The notes beneath the pieces were generated by a model. It ran no database searches. It saw only the letters and a program-made list of their open reading frames with translations, and was not told the origin of the DNA. A program made the position numbers and the translations under genes. This document shows, one piece after another, positions 30,646 through 40,500 of a stretch of 64,000 nt of DNA. How positions within the stretch are numbered: the first letter of the stretch is position 1; each line of letters starts with the position of its first letter. Source of the DNA: Schistocephalus solidus (Eukaryota > Platyhelminthes > Cestoda > Diphyllobothriidea > Diphyllobothriidae); assembly GCA_017591395.1 (NCBI GenBank), contig WEDG01001540.1:1-64000 (forward strand), given 5' to 3'.

Positions 30646-31529
30646 TCAGTGTAGTTCTTCTCCTTTCAGTGTTATGGATCCAGTATTCTGCCCCAGCAGG
30701 TATGTCGGTAAACGGCTGTTCGCTGTCGTTTGAGAAATAAGCCAATTAAGGTCTACAGAGCCAGCAATTTTGCCCTCAGCATGAAATCCGGCACAGGATT
30801 CAGAGTCTGTGAACGCCATCAGATGGAAGAGAGCTTCCACAGAGTGAGCACACAAAATTTTTGGAAGGTGTCTGATTGTAGAAAACTAGTGACAGCTCTC
30901 GTAAACAAAGGATAGCTTTTCTGAGTTTTGATACTTCTGGGTAGCTCATTCCAGATTTCTATAGCTTTTACCAAAAAAACTGATGGTATCTTACGATGCA
31001 TGCCGAAAGAAGAAATAAAAATATATCTCGATGACTGGTGCACCGAGAGTGGTCCAGCTGCCTCAGAGATGTAAGGGGGTTAAAGGTACAACTGCTTAAA
31101 AGTTTAAACAGTAAAAATATTCCCTTCTGTAATCTGCAATGCAACAACGGGTCGAGTCTTGTAAGCTCACAGCGTTGTTTGTAGGACAGGTTTCTGTGAC
31201 CTGACGTGAAAGTTCTTTTAGTAAACAAGTGCTGGACTTATTCTATCTTCTTCCGTTCAATAGCGTGCAGAAGGCTAAAAAAGGAATGAGCAGTATTCCA
31301 GACCAGGTCTGACATACATTTTATAAAGGCTGGTTCTAATGTTGACGGTTTTGACATTTCTGAGAATAAACCCAGTAGATTGGCGTGCTTTCGAGACAAC
31401 CAGGGTGCAGTGCTCTGACAGATTACGACTACTAGAGAAGGATATGCCGAGATCCTTTATAACTCCGGGCACATTATGGTCGTGATTATCTATGCTTAGA
31501 TGTGGTTGTCGGTTGTCGGCAATAACCAT
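30646..31529 (-). pseudogene. LINE-A3 thumb and C-terminal domain
   Basis: Three overlapping frames give MVIADNRQPHLSIDNHDHNV, VIKDLGISFS, NVKTVNIRTSLYKMYVRPGL, TKRTFTSGHRNLSYKQRCEL and LQKGIFLLFKLLSSCTFNPL, then SFGMHRKIPSVFLVKAIEIW and MCAHSVEALFHLMAFTDSES. The last frame equals A1 at 17,187-17,393 almost exactly. Confidence 0.82.
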
Positions 31530-31549
31530 AAAGGAGCACTTGTTACAAG

Positions 31550-32129
31550 AAAGCGAAAGGCACCATGTGCGACATCACTGAGCGAAGGCCTGAATATCCT
31601 TTTTTTAAGAGCTCAAGCACGATGTTGCGATTGACTGGTTTATATCGAAAAACAACTTTTAAATCGTTTGCATACATTAAGGGCCTACAATACTGAAAAC
31701 AATCAGAACATCGTTGACAAAAAGGCAAAATAGAAGTGGGCCGAGCACGCTACCCTGGATTACTCCACTCCTCACATGCGTGGGGTTGGAGATAATATCG
31801 GAAATTTCAGCCCGTTGTGCGCGAACATTTAAATAGGAGGATATTAAGTTCAAAAGCTTGTTACCTTTGCCGTAGAAGGCAAGTTTCAACAGTAGGACAT
31901 CATGGTCAACACGATCAAAAGCCTTCGTGTAATGGAAATAAACGGTGTAAATTGTAGAACCGCTGTCTCTGGATTGTAGCACATGATCAAAGAAAGATAG
32001 CTGGTAGGTGTCACCAGATCTTTTTTCAAGGAACCCATGCTGATCCATAATAAGAAGGTTATTCTCTGTTAGGTGACGCATCATTTTGTCGTTGATCAAG
32101 GTCTCCAAGATCTTTGCGGATACTGGCAT
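31550..32129 (-). pseudogene. LINE-A3 reverse transcriptase with altered catalytic residues
   Basis: AKILETLINDKMMRHLTENN, QHGFLEKRSG, then TVYFHYTKAFDRVDHDVLLL stand in the frame 32,129-31,677. The first Asp of motif A (YFDY) is His, codon CAT. Motif B is intact: SGVIQGSVLGPLLFCLFVND. Motif C, in the next frame, reads MYANDLKVVFRYKP, Asn for the first Asp. The protein could not have catalysed DNA synthesis in this state. The same His is in A1 and the same Asn in A4. Confidence 0.85.
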
Positions 32130-32979
32130 TCTATTTACTGGCCTAAGTGGTTAAATGACGTAGGTCGGCCGCGTTTGGGTATAGGCAGAATGTGCGATTC
32201 CTTCCACAAAATAGGGAAGGTTTCACTTTCAAGAGCAAGATTAACTATCTTTTACAGAAGGGACGGAAATATATCATTTGCATCCGCCTTGAGTACGCTG
32301 ACCGGGACGTCATCTGGTCCAGGACAGTAAAATTGACGAAAACGCCGAATGGCTATGGTCACGTCCCAGAGGGTAAAAGTTATGGTTTCGAGAACGTTTC
32401 CGGTCCAAACCCGGATGTGAGGAATGGGAGCGACAGAATGTTCACTAAAAGTTCTAGACAAGAAAGCATTGAAACTATCAGCTGTCAACTTAGCATCAGC
32501 TATATGGTTTCCTAAAGCGTCTCGAAGTACAGGGGTGTTGTGTTTTTCTCTGTACTTTTACGTTGCGCGAAAAGAGGTTCGCAACATTTAACGAAGGGGT
32601 TTCGGCAAAATTGACCTCATCAGCTGGTCATTTTTATCAGGCAGCCTCTTAGCCTCTTCGACGAATTGTTGGATCAAGGGCAGGATGGAAGTGTCGTTTT
32701 GTAGATGAAAACGACCTGGGAGTTTACGCAGTCTACGGCGGAATGAGAGAGGTAGGTAGACTTTATCCTTGACGTTTATTGTTTTCTTACGGGCAGAAAA
32801 ACAAGAAATGAGAGGACCAAGCACTTGGTACAGTGTGTCAGTACAAACCATCAGATCCAAACATAAAAATAAGTTACTCCAATCGTTGGAATTGAGATGT
32901 GTTAACAATTTTCTCATATTTGCTGATCTGAAAACACAAAACAAAACGATATTTTTTGGAAAACGTTTCATCGGCCTCG

Positions 32980-33543
32980 AGTTCTAGTGTAGCAAGAAAT
33001 AAAACATGGTCAGGACTCCAAAGTGGATCTAAAGATGACACTGACAGTGGCTAACAACATCTACAGAAAATAAGATCAAATATTTTTGATCCCCAGGTGG
33101 GAAAATCAACTATCTGGTCCCATATGCCAATGTCTATGTCCTCAAGGAGGTCTTCGAACTTTGCAGGTCCAGAAACAAAACTTCAGATTTAAGTCAGCTG
33201 CGGCGTGAAATGCCTGCGAGATATAACGATCGTAATCCTCGCTGGCGTTGGGAGGGCGATAGACACAACTAACGAGTAACGAGCAGTTATCTTTTAGAAC
33301 AACTCGGAGCCAACAGCTCTCTTCTAACTCGGTAAATTTTCGATAGTCCAACAGAAGAAATGGGATTGGTTGCTTAACATAGATACAGCTTCCTTCGCCA
33401 CGACCCTCGTATCGATCATTCTGAATGTAAGCGTAACCTAGAAAAGAGAGTTCGGAGTCGGATACACAGAGTGCTGCCCATGTCTCTGTAGCTATTACAA
33501 TGTCAGGTAAGTGGATGAAAACCAGAGTCTGGAGCAAAGGCAT
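32980..33543 (-). pseudogene. LINE-A3 endonuclease
   Basis: The frame 33,543-33,142 shows LPDIVIATETWAALCVSDSE (Glu of TETW), GRGEGSCIYVKQPIPFLLLD, then CVYRPPNASEDYDRY and AAADLNLKFCF. The GDFN motif that should follow is disrupted by a deletion and frameshift (WTCKVRRPP). EDIDIGIWDQIVDF and the IFDLIF block come in another frame near 33,140-33,075, and PDHVLFLATLELEADETF near 33,010-32,955 holds the terminal DH. It aligns with A1 from base 1 onward. Confidence 0.85.
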
Positions 33544-34069
33544 CTTATTAACAGAGATCTGGCATTTAGGACGAATATTTTAAGTGGGCACGTTTTCTGA
33601 TTCTGAAGTGGGACAGTTAGGCTGTCAGAGTGCCTGCCTTCGGCCAAAGAAATGCTCTTTTCAATTTAACTATCTCTCCGTCCCTTATATGGAGATGTGC
33701 CTCACCATTGGACCTTCGTGATTCCTGTTCTACTATTAATTGTATCATTTTCCTTCGCAATTTTAGCCCGTATTCCGGTTTAAAAAACTTCAGAATGCAG
33801 ACACCGTAGGGTTGCTTTTCTCCGTAGCAGGAGCTGTGCCCGTGCTTCGTTTTCCACGATGATTTTAAGAGGTCTTTGTCAAGGATTTGAATCGAGTCCT
33901 GACAGAGCCTTCCCTATTCTATATGGCTTGAGGATGTAGATGGACTCGCCGTCCGTAAGCAACGTTTTTGAATACAATTAAAGGAGATCAAAGCCATGTT
34001 TAACTCGCTCGTTTGGAATTATTGACGCTGACTCTGGGACCACTTTTATGACTACATTGCGTTTTTGAC

Positions 34070-34582
34070 TCAATCGAGTACCCGTTTGCAACACAGGTCT
34101 TGCAACTGAGTAAGTACTTGTGCCAGTTCACTTGGTCCGATAGGTCGAGATGAACAGGGTGTTGGGCAGGCTGGAGCCAAATCCATGTACGACTTGGTCT
34201 TTTTATACCGCATGCTCTTTGGCTTTACAAACTCACCAACCTCTTCAACAGCGCATGTTGGTGCAACCTCCAGCGGTGATGCAGCCGTGAGTTGTAAGGT
34301 CAGATTATTGCTTATGCTGCCTGAGCTTAGTGATGATGTTGTAGAGCAAGGACTAAATGGGACTCCCTTTCGAATTAGCGAAACGTCCTCTGGTTTATTG
34401 GGTTCGGTAAACGCGATAGCTTTTATGTGAGCATCAGGTAAGCTTGAAGAGGCTATATGTGAATATGAATTTTGCTTTGTTGTAGGTTTTGTACGGACAG
34501 GAGATTTTTTAACAGGTGGGCAAGAAATAGATTTTTTTAAGTTATCTATTTCTCCTCTTAAATTGCTTACCTCCTGCTCCAT
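34070..34582 (-). pseudogene. LINE-A3 ORF1, N-terminal part
   Basis: The 170-codon frame starts MEQEVSNLRGEIDNLKKSIS, a short heptad-like coiled coil. Then comes a basic Pro/Lys part (PPVKKSPVRTKPTTKQNSYS), a long Ser/Thr-rich region, and IGPSELAQVLTQLQDLCCKR at the end. Such an order (coiled coil, then basic low-complexity) fits the ORF1 protein of CR1-like LINEs, which binds the LINE RNA. Further ORF1 sequence continues to about 33,600 in other frames, including ILDKDLLKSSWKTKHGH and RRKMIQLIVEQESRRSNGEA. No domain is decisive; position upstream of the endonuclease carries the assignment. Confidence 0.6.
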
Positions 34583-34600
34583 CCCTAAGAATTTCAGTAG

Positions 34601-35149
34601 GAGGCTGAATCAACCCATAAAAGTATCTTCTTCCTAAGCGACATTAACTGAGCATACTAAACATTTTGCCCATTTAGCGGGAGGTTAAAAATTAGCAGAA
34701 TAACGATTGTTGCAACTATTTTCTGCTAGCCTATTAATTCGCTAATCACACTTCTCTGCCAATATTGCCAAGTTGTTTGAAGAATCGATAGACGGTTCTA
34801 CACGATTTGCGGTGCATGTTCGAAACTAGGTCACGGACCAATTTTTCGTTGCAATAAACTTAAGTCACCTGCATTTTGCATACTTATGGGGAGACAGAGA
34901 AAATGAAATGGATGTAAGAATCGCCACCAAATTAACAGAGTCGGTTAGGATATGCAACAATAAGAATATGAACATATAAAGACTCAGCCTTTGGTTTGAA
35001 CCCCTTCCGCGATTGAAAGCAGATGCATTGCTTTATGCGAAGTCTGTTATAAATAAGTTGGCCCAAGTCAGAGGCATCGCTTTCGAGTAAATGCCGATGA
35101 TTTGTGAGTAAATGAATCTTGGAACTACCCCTTAATTTTCGTTTTTTGA
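34601..35149. other. Unassigned stretch upstream of LINE-A3
   Basis: It may include the LINE-A3 5' UTR. A minus-strand open frame (35,165-34,932) encodes SSKIHLLTNHRHLLES and NRLRIKQCICFQSRKG, which I do not recognise; it has no support beyond openness. Confidence 0.3.
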
Positions 35150-35775
35150 TCTCTACCTTAAACACCGCATTAGTAAGTGTGGTGTTGGTTGTCTTCTCTA
35201 TATTAAAGCTTCATATAAGCTTTTCCCGTTCGATCTAGTTGCCACGTTATTCCCTGGTTTTTACTGCTTCGCATCTATTATCATGTCACACAGCCAAAAG
35301 GCGATTCTGGGATGCACTTAAAACCCACCTAATTTATCAGCCGATGATGATGCAAAACTTCGGAAAATTTTCTAATTTATTTCAGAGTTCAATTTGAACA
35401 TTCAAAAAATCGCTGGAGATTTTGATTTTCCTGAAATTTACTGGATTTCAAGTTTTTGCCAACCCAGCTTCCAGCCTTTCCGAGGTACCATTAATTTTCC
35501 TAAATGGTCCGTTCTTCAACGAGAGACAAGCATATTTAAGACCTGGTTTTCACAAACGAAATTGCGCACCTCTTCATTGATTTTAAGCAGGGCCTCTTCC
35601 AAAGTGACCATACATTAATTTACTGTTGCCTTCCGATGGTCCCTTCAAAACAGTCTAGCGCAGTTTCTACCTATCATTCTTTCGAACTCGAAGATATTAG
35701 CTTAATTAATAACTTTTTGACTCATCGGACTGGCAGCATATCTCCTCCATGAACGATGCAGCAAGTGTGTGAATG
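35150..35775 (+). pseudogene. LINE-B-like endonuclease fragment (decayed)
   Basis: CGVGCLLYIKASYKLFPFDL, then FASIIMSHSQKAILGC, QKIAGDFDFPEIYWI (for VGDFNLPDIDW) and TINFPKWSVLQRETSIFKTW match the order and spacing of LINE-B3's endonuclease (27,260-26,850, minus). Many stops interrupt it. It ends around FDSNYFLTHRTGSISP. Confidence 0.7.
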
Positions 35776-37213
35776 CACTCATATTTTCGACGAATGATGA
35801 GACCAACAAACTCAACTCATCGTAAACTACCTGCTTCAGCTATGGGTTGCATATTAGGGTCACTGTTGAGACTAGCTCCTTCTGTTGTCCCCTATCCTCT
35901 GGTTATTTGTTCGAATCTCTCATCTTCTTTTCGTGTGATCTGACACCATCTTTATTACTATATGCCTGGAGACAATCGGTTGTCAGTGCATTATTTAAAC
36001 TTTGCTAATCATCCCACGTTTAAGAACCATGTTTCCATCTAAATCGGCTAATTTAAGACACTGCTACTTACGGACGGGCACGAAATAAGCCAACTCAGGC
36101 GATTTAATCTGGACAGGTTATAAAGCGGCTAGGTTAAAACAGAAATCTAGTAGAACTACCCGAACGAGCTGTAGTTGGCTTCCGGATATATTTTATAGAT
36201 TTGAGGAAGTATCTTTTCTCTTAACTTGTTGTGCAACTGTGTAATAACCTACCCGAGGCAATCGTTTTGCCTCAATGTGTGGAGAGATGCAAACATCGGC
36301 TTTAACTACATATGCTTCAGCACCACGTCGACTATGTGATTACGTAACATTAGGACACCAGTGTCTATGTAAACCTGTATGCATTCACTTGACAGCAATT
36401 TAATTACATTGTTTCTAATTCTGGAGAGTTGTATGCAAAAAATAGCCAATTCAAAGTCGTAAGCTTATTTTCCTCAAATATACAGCACTGAACCGAACCT
36501 TCTCTTATTCTTTCAAAGCGGATATTAGGTCATTGAAACAAGCGAAAATGCCACTCTGCATAAGTCCCTTAAATAAAGAACACAAGGCTGTGCTGCTCTG
36601 AACTCTTACAATTAATATGTATCTCTTTACTTTTCAGTGGGGAAACTTCGCCACTAGGGAACTTGGGCTGTACTGCGTAGCACGCAGTGCCTCAACTGGC
36701 ACAGTTTAGTGGTTATGCTTGGTCCTGAACGACATGATAACGATGTAATGTGTTGAAGAAAACATCACAGCTAGTAGGTCTGCACAGGAAATATAGGCAA
36801 CCGATATCAAATAAATAAATAAATATAGACGACACTTTTGTGTTGAAGCCAGCACACTCACATATTTGCGACTGAAGAAGACGTATATCCAGACATAAGT
36901 GTACCTGGCCAGGAGATTGTGTGAATTCAGCGGCTGGAAAATATAATTCATCTCCTATCTATGAACAGAAAGCAAAGTAATCTACTCACTTTAATAAAAG
37001 GCTAGATTTTGCCTTCTAAGTCAACGAAAGACATGGGTTTATGCCTATAAAGAAATCAGCGAAACATCTCGGACTCTGGTTCACCTGTCACTTGTTGTCA
37101 CCAGCAGAAACGAGCGAAGAACTAATTTAACGACCAGCAGAACTAACAGGATTGTTTAAATTGACTGAAAATAAATTTGACGGGATTTGGGATGGTGAAG
37201 GTTGAGGGAATAA
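35776..37213. other. No feature seen, apart from a short AATA repeat
   Basis: No coding frame or known repeat is apparent. AAATAAATAAATAAAT at 36,810-36,825 is like a LINE-A tail, but the sequence before it does not match LINE-A, so a chance microsatellite is as likely. Confidence 0.4.
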
Positions 37214-37276
37214 ACCAATCCACGCCCAGCTCTAACAACCAATAAAAACACTGCAAGACGCTCAGGTTTATAAAAT
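37214..37276 (+). promoter_or_regulatory. Putative core promoter of the DCLRE1A-like gene
   Basis: TATAAAAT at 37,269-37,276 lies 54 bases before the ATG at 37,330. CCAAT occurs at 37,214-37,218 and 37,238-37,242. The spacing fits a TATA-driven start site with a very short 5' UTR. CTTACAG just before the ATG (ends 37,328) could also serve as a trans-splice acceptor, a process known in flatworms. Confidence 0.5.
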
Positions 37277-37329
37277 GCCCGCCGCGAAGCTCCCGGCCTG
37301 TTCATCGCAAAGGCTTGTTACCTTACAGC

Positions 37330-37591
37330 ATGCCACGTGGACTTTCCGCAAAGCTGAAAAAAAAGATAGCCAATGAAAACGAGTCAATTCTTTCATTTTT
37401 GTTGCAGTCTAAACCGCAAAAAAAAATTATACCTTCATTTGAAATCTGTAAAAACTCGAAAACTCCCAACCTCCACCTAAATATATCCGACGGCAAAATG
37501 CAACCGCAAGCGAGAACAAATACTAAAGAACGCATGCAAAAGCATCAAAGTGGCGGTAATCGCACATGTCCTCGTTTTAAGTGGGTTCCAG
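37330..37591 (+). CDS. DCLRE1A: DCLRE1A-like exon 1
   Basis: ATG at 37,330 opens [20 protein letters not shown], a basic, variable N-terminus. It ends [13 protein letters not shown] plus one base (phase 1). [10 protein letters not shown] corresponds to the conserved entry to the nuclease domain. I chose the ATG over the upstream in-frame TTG because of the TATA box and the CTTACAG just before it. Confidence 0.8.
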
Positions 37592-40500
37592 GTACGCCAG
37601 TTGTGTTGCCTATGATGCTCGAAGACACTAGCTTCACTGTGGATGCTTTTAAATATGGCATTATTTCTGGATGCACGGCCTATTTTTTTGACCCATTTCC
37701 ATTACGACCACTATGGAGGTCTGTCGAAGGGTTTTACGGAGGGCATATATTGCAGTGAGGTAATTCTTTGTCGCCAACATTAACCTATCAAGATAACCAA
37801 GAAATTCCTTTTGCAGAATTTTGGATGCTGCCTCAGTGTGCACGCCTTACCAATGAATACCTTTGTAAACGTCCAAGGCTGTGATGTGATGCTCTTGGAT
37901 GCAAACCAGTACGTACGCACTATTCGTTGTCCGACGCGTTGTAGCTGTAGCCACCGTGGTTTTCTTCTTCAAATTCTCAATTTTATCTATATGCACGGAC
38001 CTTTCCTTTTAAATTTTCCGTTGGATTTCGTTCCCTGTGTGTATTCTCAACTCATGCTCTAGCCTGTATTAAAGTCTCTTATTCGGGGTTTATCACGACA
38101 GGTCAGGTTAAAGAGGGAATGATTGCCATTTTTAAACCTCTGTTGTTTATGTCATAGTTTCTTGAATTTGCATGCTGAAATGGATGTTCTAATCCGAAAG
38201 CTAACGTTGTAGAACACATAAACAGGCATAATGGTTGGCCAAACGCGTCTGCTAACTAATTTTATGCCTTTGTAACAATACGGACGGGTATAACATGGTC
38301 ATACCCCGATTTGCTAACTTCGGAGACAGCTTGAAGTCTCTGGGGCCTAAGCCTTTTTTCTTGTCCCCACTCTAGTTTGTTTAGTCCTTTTAATTATATA
38401 CAATAATTGTGTGTGCTTTAAGCACAACAGAGTAATTACGTGGCGAGAATTGGAAAGCAACATAAGTTAAACAGAGTGGTGCCAATAGCGAGTTTATGTA
38501 CGGTTTCAGGGAATTCGAGATTGGAACTGAGGCCCGTTAGGAAAGATATAGATCATACAAGCAATTCGACTTCACGTGGAGTTGAGACGTTTTCTAGAAG
38601 GCAGGCGTCGGAAAATTGCTGTGACATCTATGAGCAACCTGATATGAGTGCTGTGAGCTTTCAGGTTGAACTTCTAGTGTCTATCTGTTGACTGAGCGCT
38701 TGCTTTATGCAAACAAGGGTGATCACCTGGTCGATGTTTGAGACTGCTGGAATGTAGGACAGATCTGCATCATATCAACTTTGTTTTCATAAACTAATTT
38801 CCTGTGAATTGCCGCTGGGTTGACGAAGGTGAAATGAAAACAATCCACTTATTACTGATTAAGTAACGAACTACCCAGGTGCTTTGGCTGAATTTTTCCG
38901 TTTGACCGTTGCCAGTAATGATATGTACCGCGTACCCCACTTATTGGGCCTGACTTTGGCAACTTGCGCCTGGTTTGTTGTGCAGTGAGTTGAACTTGCG
39001 TAGCATCTACACACTCGCCCACCTGCTCCAATAACAAGACAGTGTCAATACGACCTGAGTTGTGTGTGAGCGCCTTGGCTGACTGCTAAACAACCTGTCT
39101 ATGCCTACAAAATACATCTTGGTCCCTACTAGGTGTACCTGGCTTCTGTAAGGGGTGGTTCAGATCTCGCATTCGTACGTGTACAACAAAGAATATAATA
39201 AGAAGGAGCCATTGCAGCCCGACTCTCAGTCCGGAAGAAGGCGGAGTTATCCCGTCAGTCAGCAACCTTTCGGGTCATTAATTGTATGCGACACCGGGCC
39301 CATGTAGGGGAGTAGAACCGAGACTGAGGTAGCTGCGTCGAAAGTGTGCTCTCATTATAATCCCATGTAAGTCACCGTCTCTGTACCACCATGCTGTGGA
39401 GCACGCGGTGGACATGTTCGAACTGGCAGGTCAAGACTTGACGCGTCATGGCAGATGCGAGAGCATCTTATTTATTATGCCGTGGGATGTACTCGCTTTC
39501 TGTGGTAACCGATTCCCGAAAGTCAGCATCTCTGTTTTCTCGTACGCACCAGTCGACTGTCCGCGTCTGTCAACCAACGACTGATTGGAAGTGGACGCAG
39601 TGACTCACATGGCGTGGAGGCCTATGTATAAGGCGCCTCACGCGCATGTAAGGCAATAGTTAGGCGCTCGCAAGGACTTGGGGCTGCACGATGGATGCAT
39701 GCCGTGAGCCGGTTTAACCTCCGTTTTGCCCCAGCATGGGCCCTTGAAAGGGCCAAGCCTTCTTCAGGAACTCTGTCAAGAACAGAGACACCAGCATATT
39801 TGCGGTAAGAAGAATACAAGTAACGTCAAGCTCGCTCTTGGAAGTGTCTTAACAAGAGAGTATTCATTATTTACCTTAACAGCGGTCCGTGAGCATTGTT
39901 TTACGCATGGCGTGCTAGTTGAAATAAAGTTTTACACAGAACCGACGTGCAGGATTGCGCTGTGATCTGGCACTGTCCAAAGTATCCGAAAGAAAAATAT
40001 AGAATTGCAGGATAGCAGTGATGCATTTGGTTCACTTGCTATGAGATCCGGTTAACGCGGTTAAAAAAGACATGGTTGAAACTGTCGCAAATATGCCATT
40101 TTTTCGAGGCAAAGCACCCGCCGGCCAGAGGTTTTCCAAGAGGGTTACCGTTCACCAACATCCCAAATGACTCGACTAAAGGAAACACATGTGGGCAGTT
40201 CCTCTGCTCGGCGCTACCCATACTTCGGAGAAAGTTGAGGCATACAGAGGTATAATTTCTTATTACGACTACCACCATTGCTGACACGATAGTGAGTGCA
40301 TTGTATGCTACGAGGATGGCTAAAATTCTTGAGCGCATTGCTGACATTCACATAAATATGATAGCAGTAATGAAGAACTTCACATTATCATACTTATTCT
40401 TCGGGCACTCACTATAGTCCAAGGACACAAAGCTTGAACGTGGATGTGGGCGAAGTGGCCGAATCAACCTAAAGGTGGGTGAAGCACGACCTGGTCTCTG

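Larger units (their letters stand above)
30476..34600 (-). mobile_element. LINE-A3, near full-length CR1/Jockey-like LINE
   Basis: It is the most continuous LINE-A copy and the ruler for placing the others. On the minus strand, ORF1 (34,582-about 33,600), endonuclease (33,543-about 33,000), linker (32,971-32,250), RT (32,129-31,550), thumb and C-terminal domain (31,529-30,646) and 3' UTR with hairpin and tail (to 30,476) follow in order. Stops and frameshifts divide it into at least ten frames. RT motif A has His for the catalytic Asp and motif C reads YAND. The 5' end is not sharply defined. Confidence 0.88.

Noticed and set aside
34932..35165. 77-codon minus-strand frame as a host exon
   Set aside because: No motif, no convincing splice sites, and it borders LINE fragments on both sides.
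36810..36825. LINE-A tail at the AATA repeat
   Set aside because: The terminal block and hairpin that precede the tail in every other LINE-A copy are absent.
37793..37816. Acceptor TTTTGCAG at 37,816 for DCLRE1A exon 3
   Set aside because: It looks better as a splice site, but using it deletes ITKKFLLQ, which matches the family's ITGNLLKN directly after YCSE. The AAG acceptor at 37,792 keeps the alignment.
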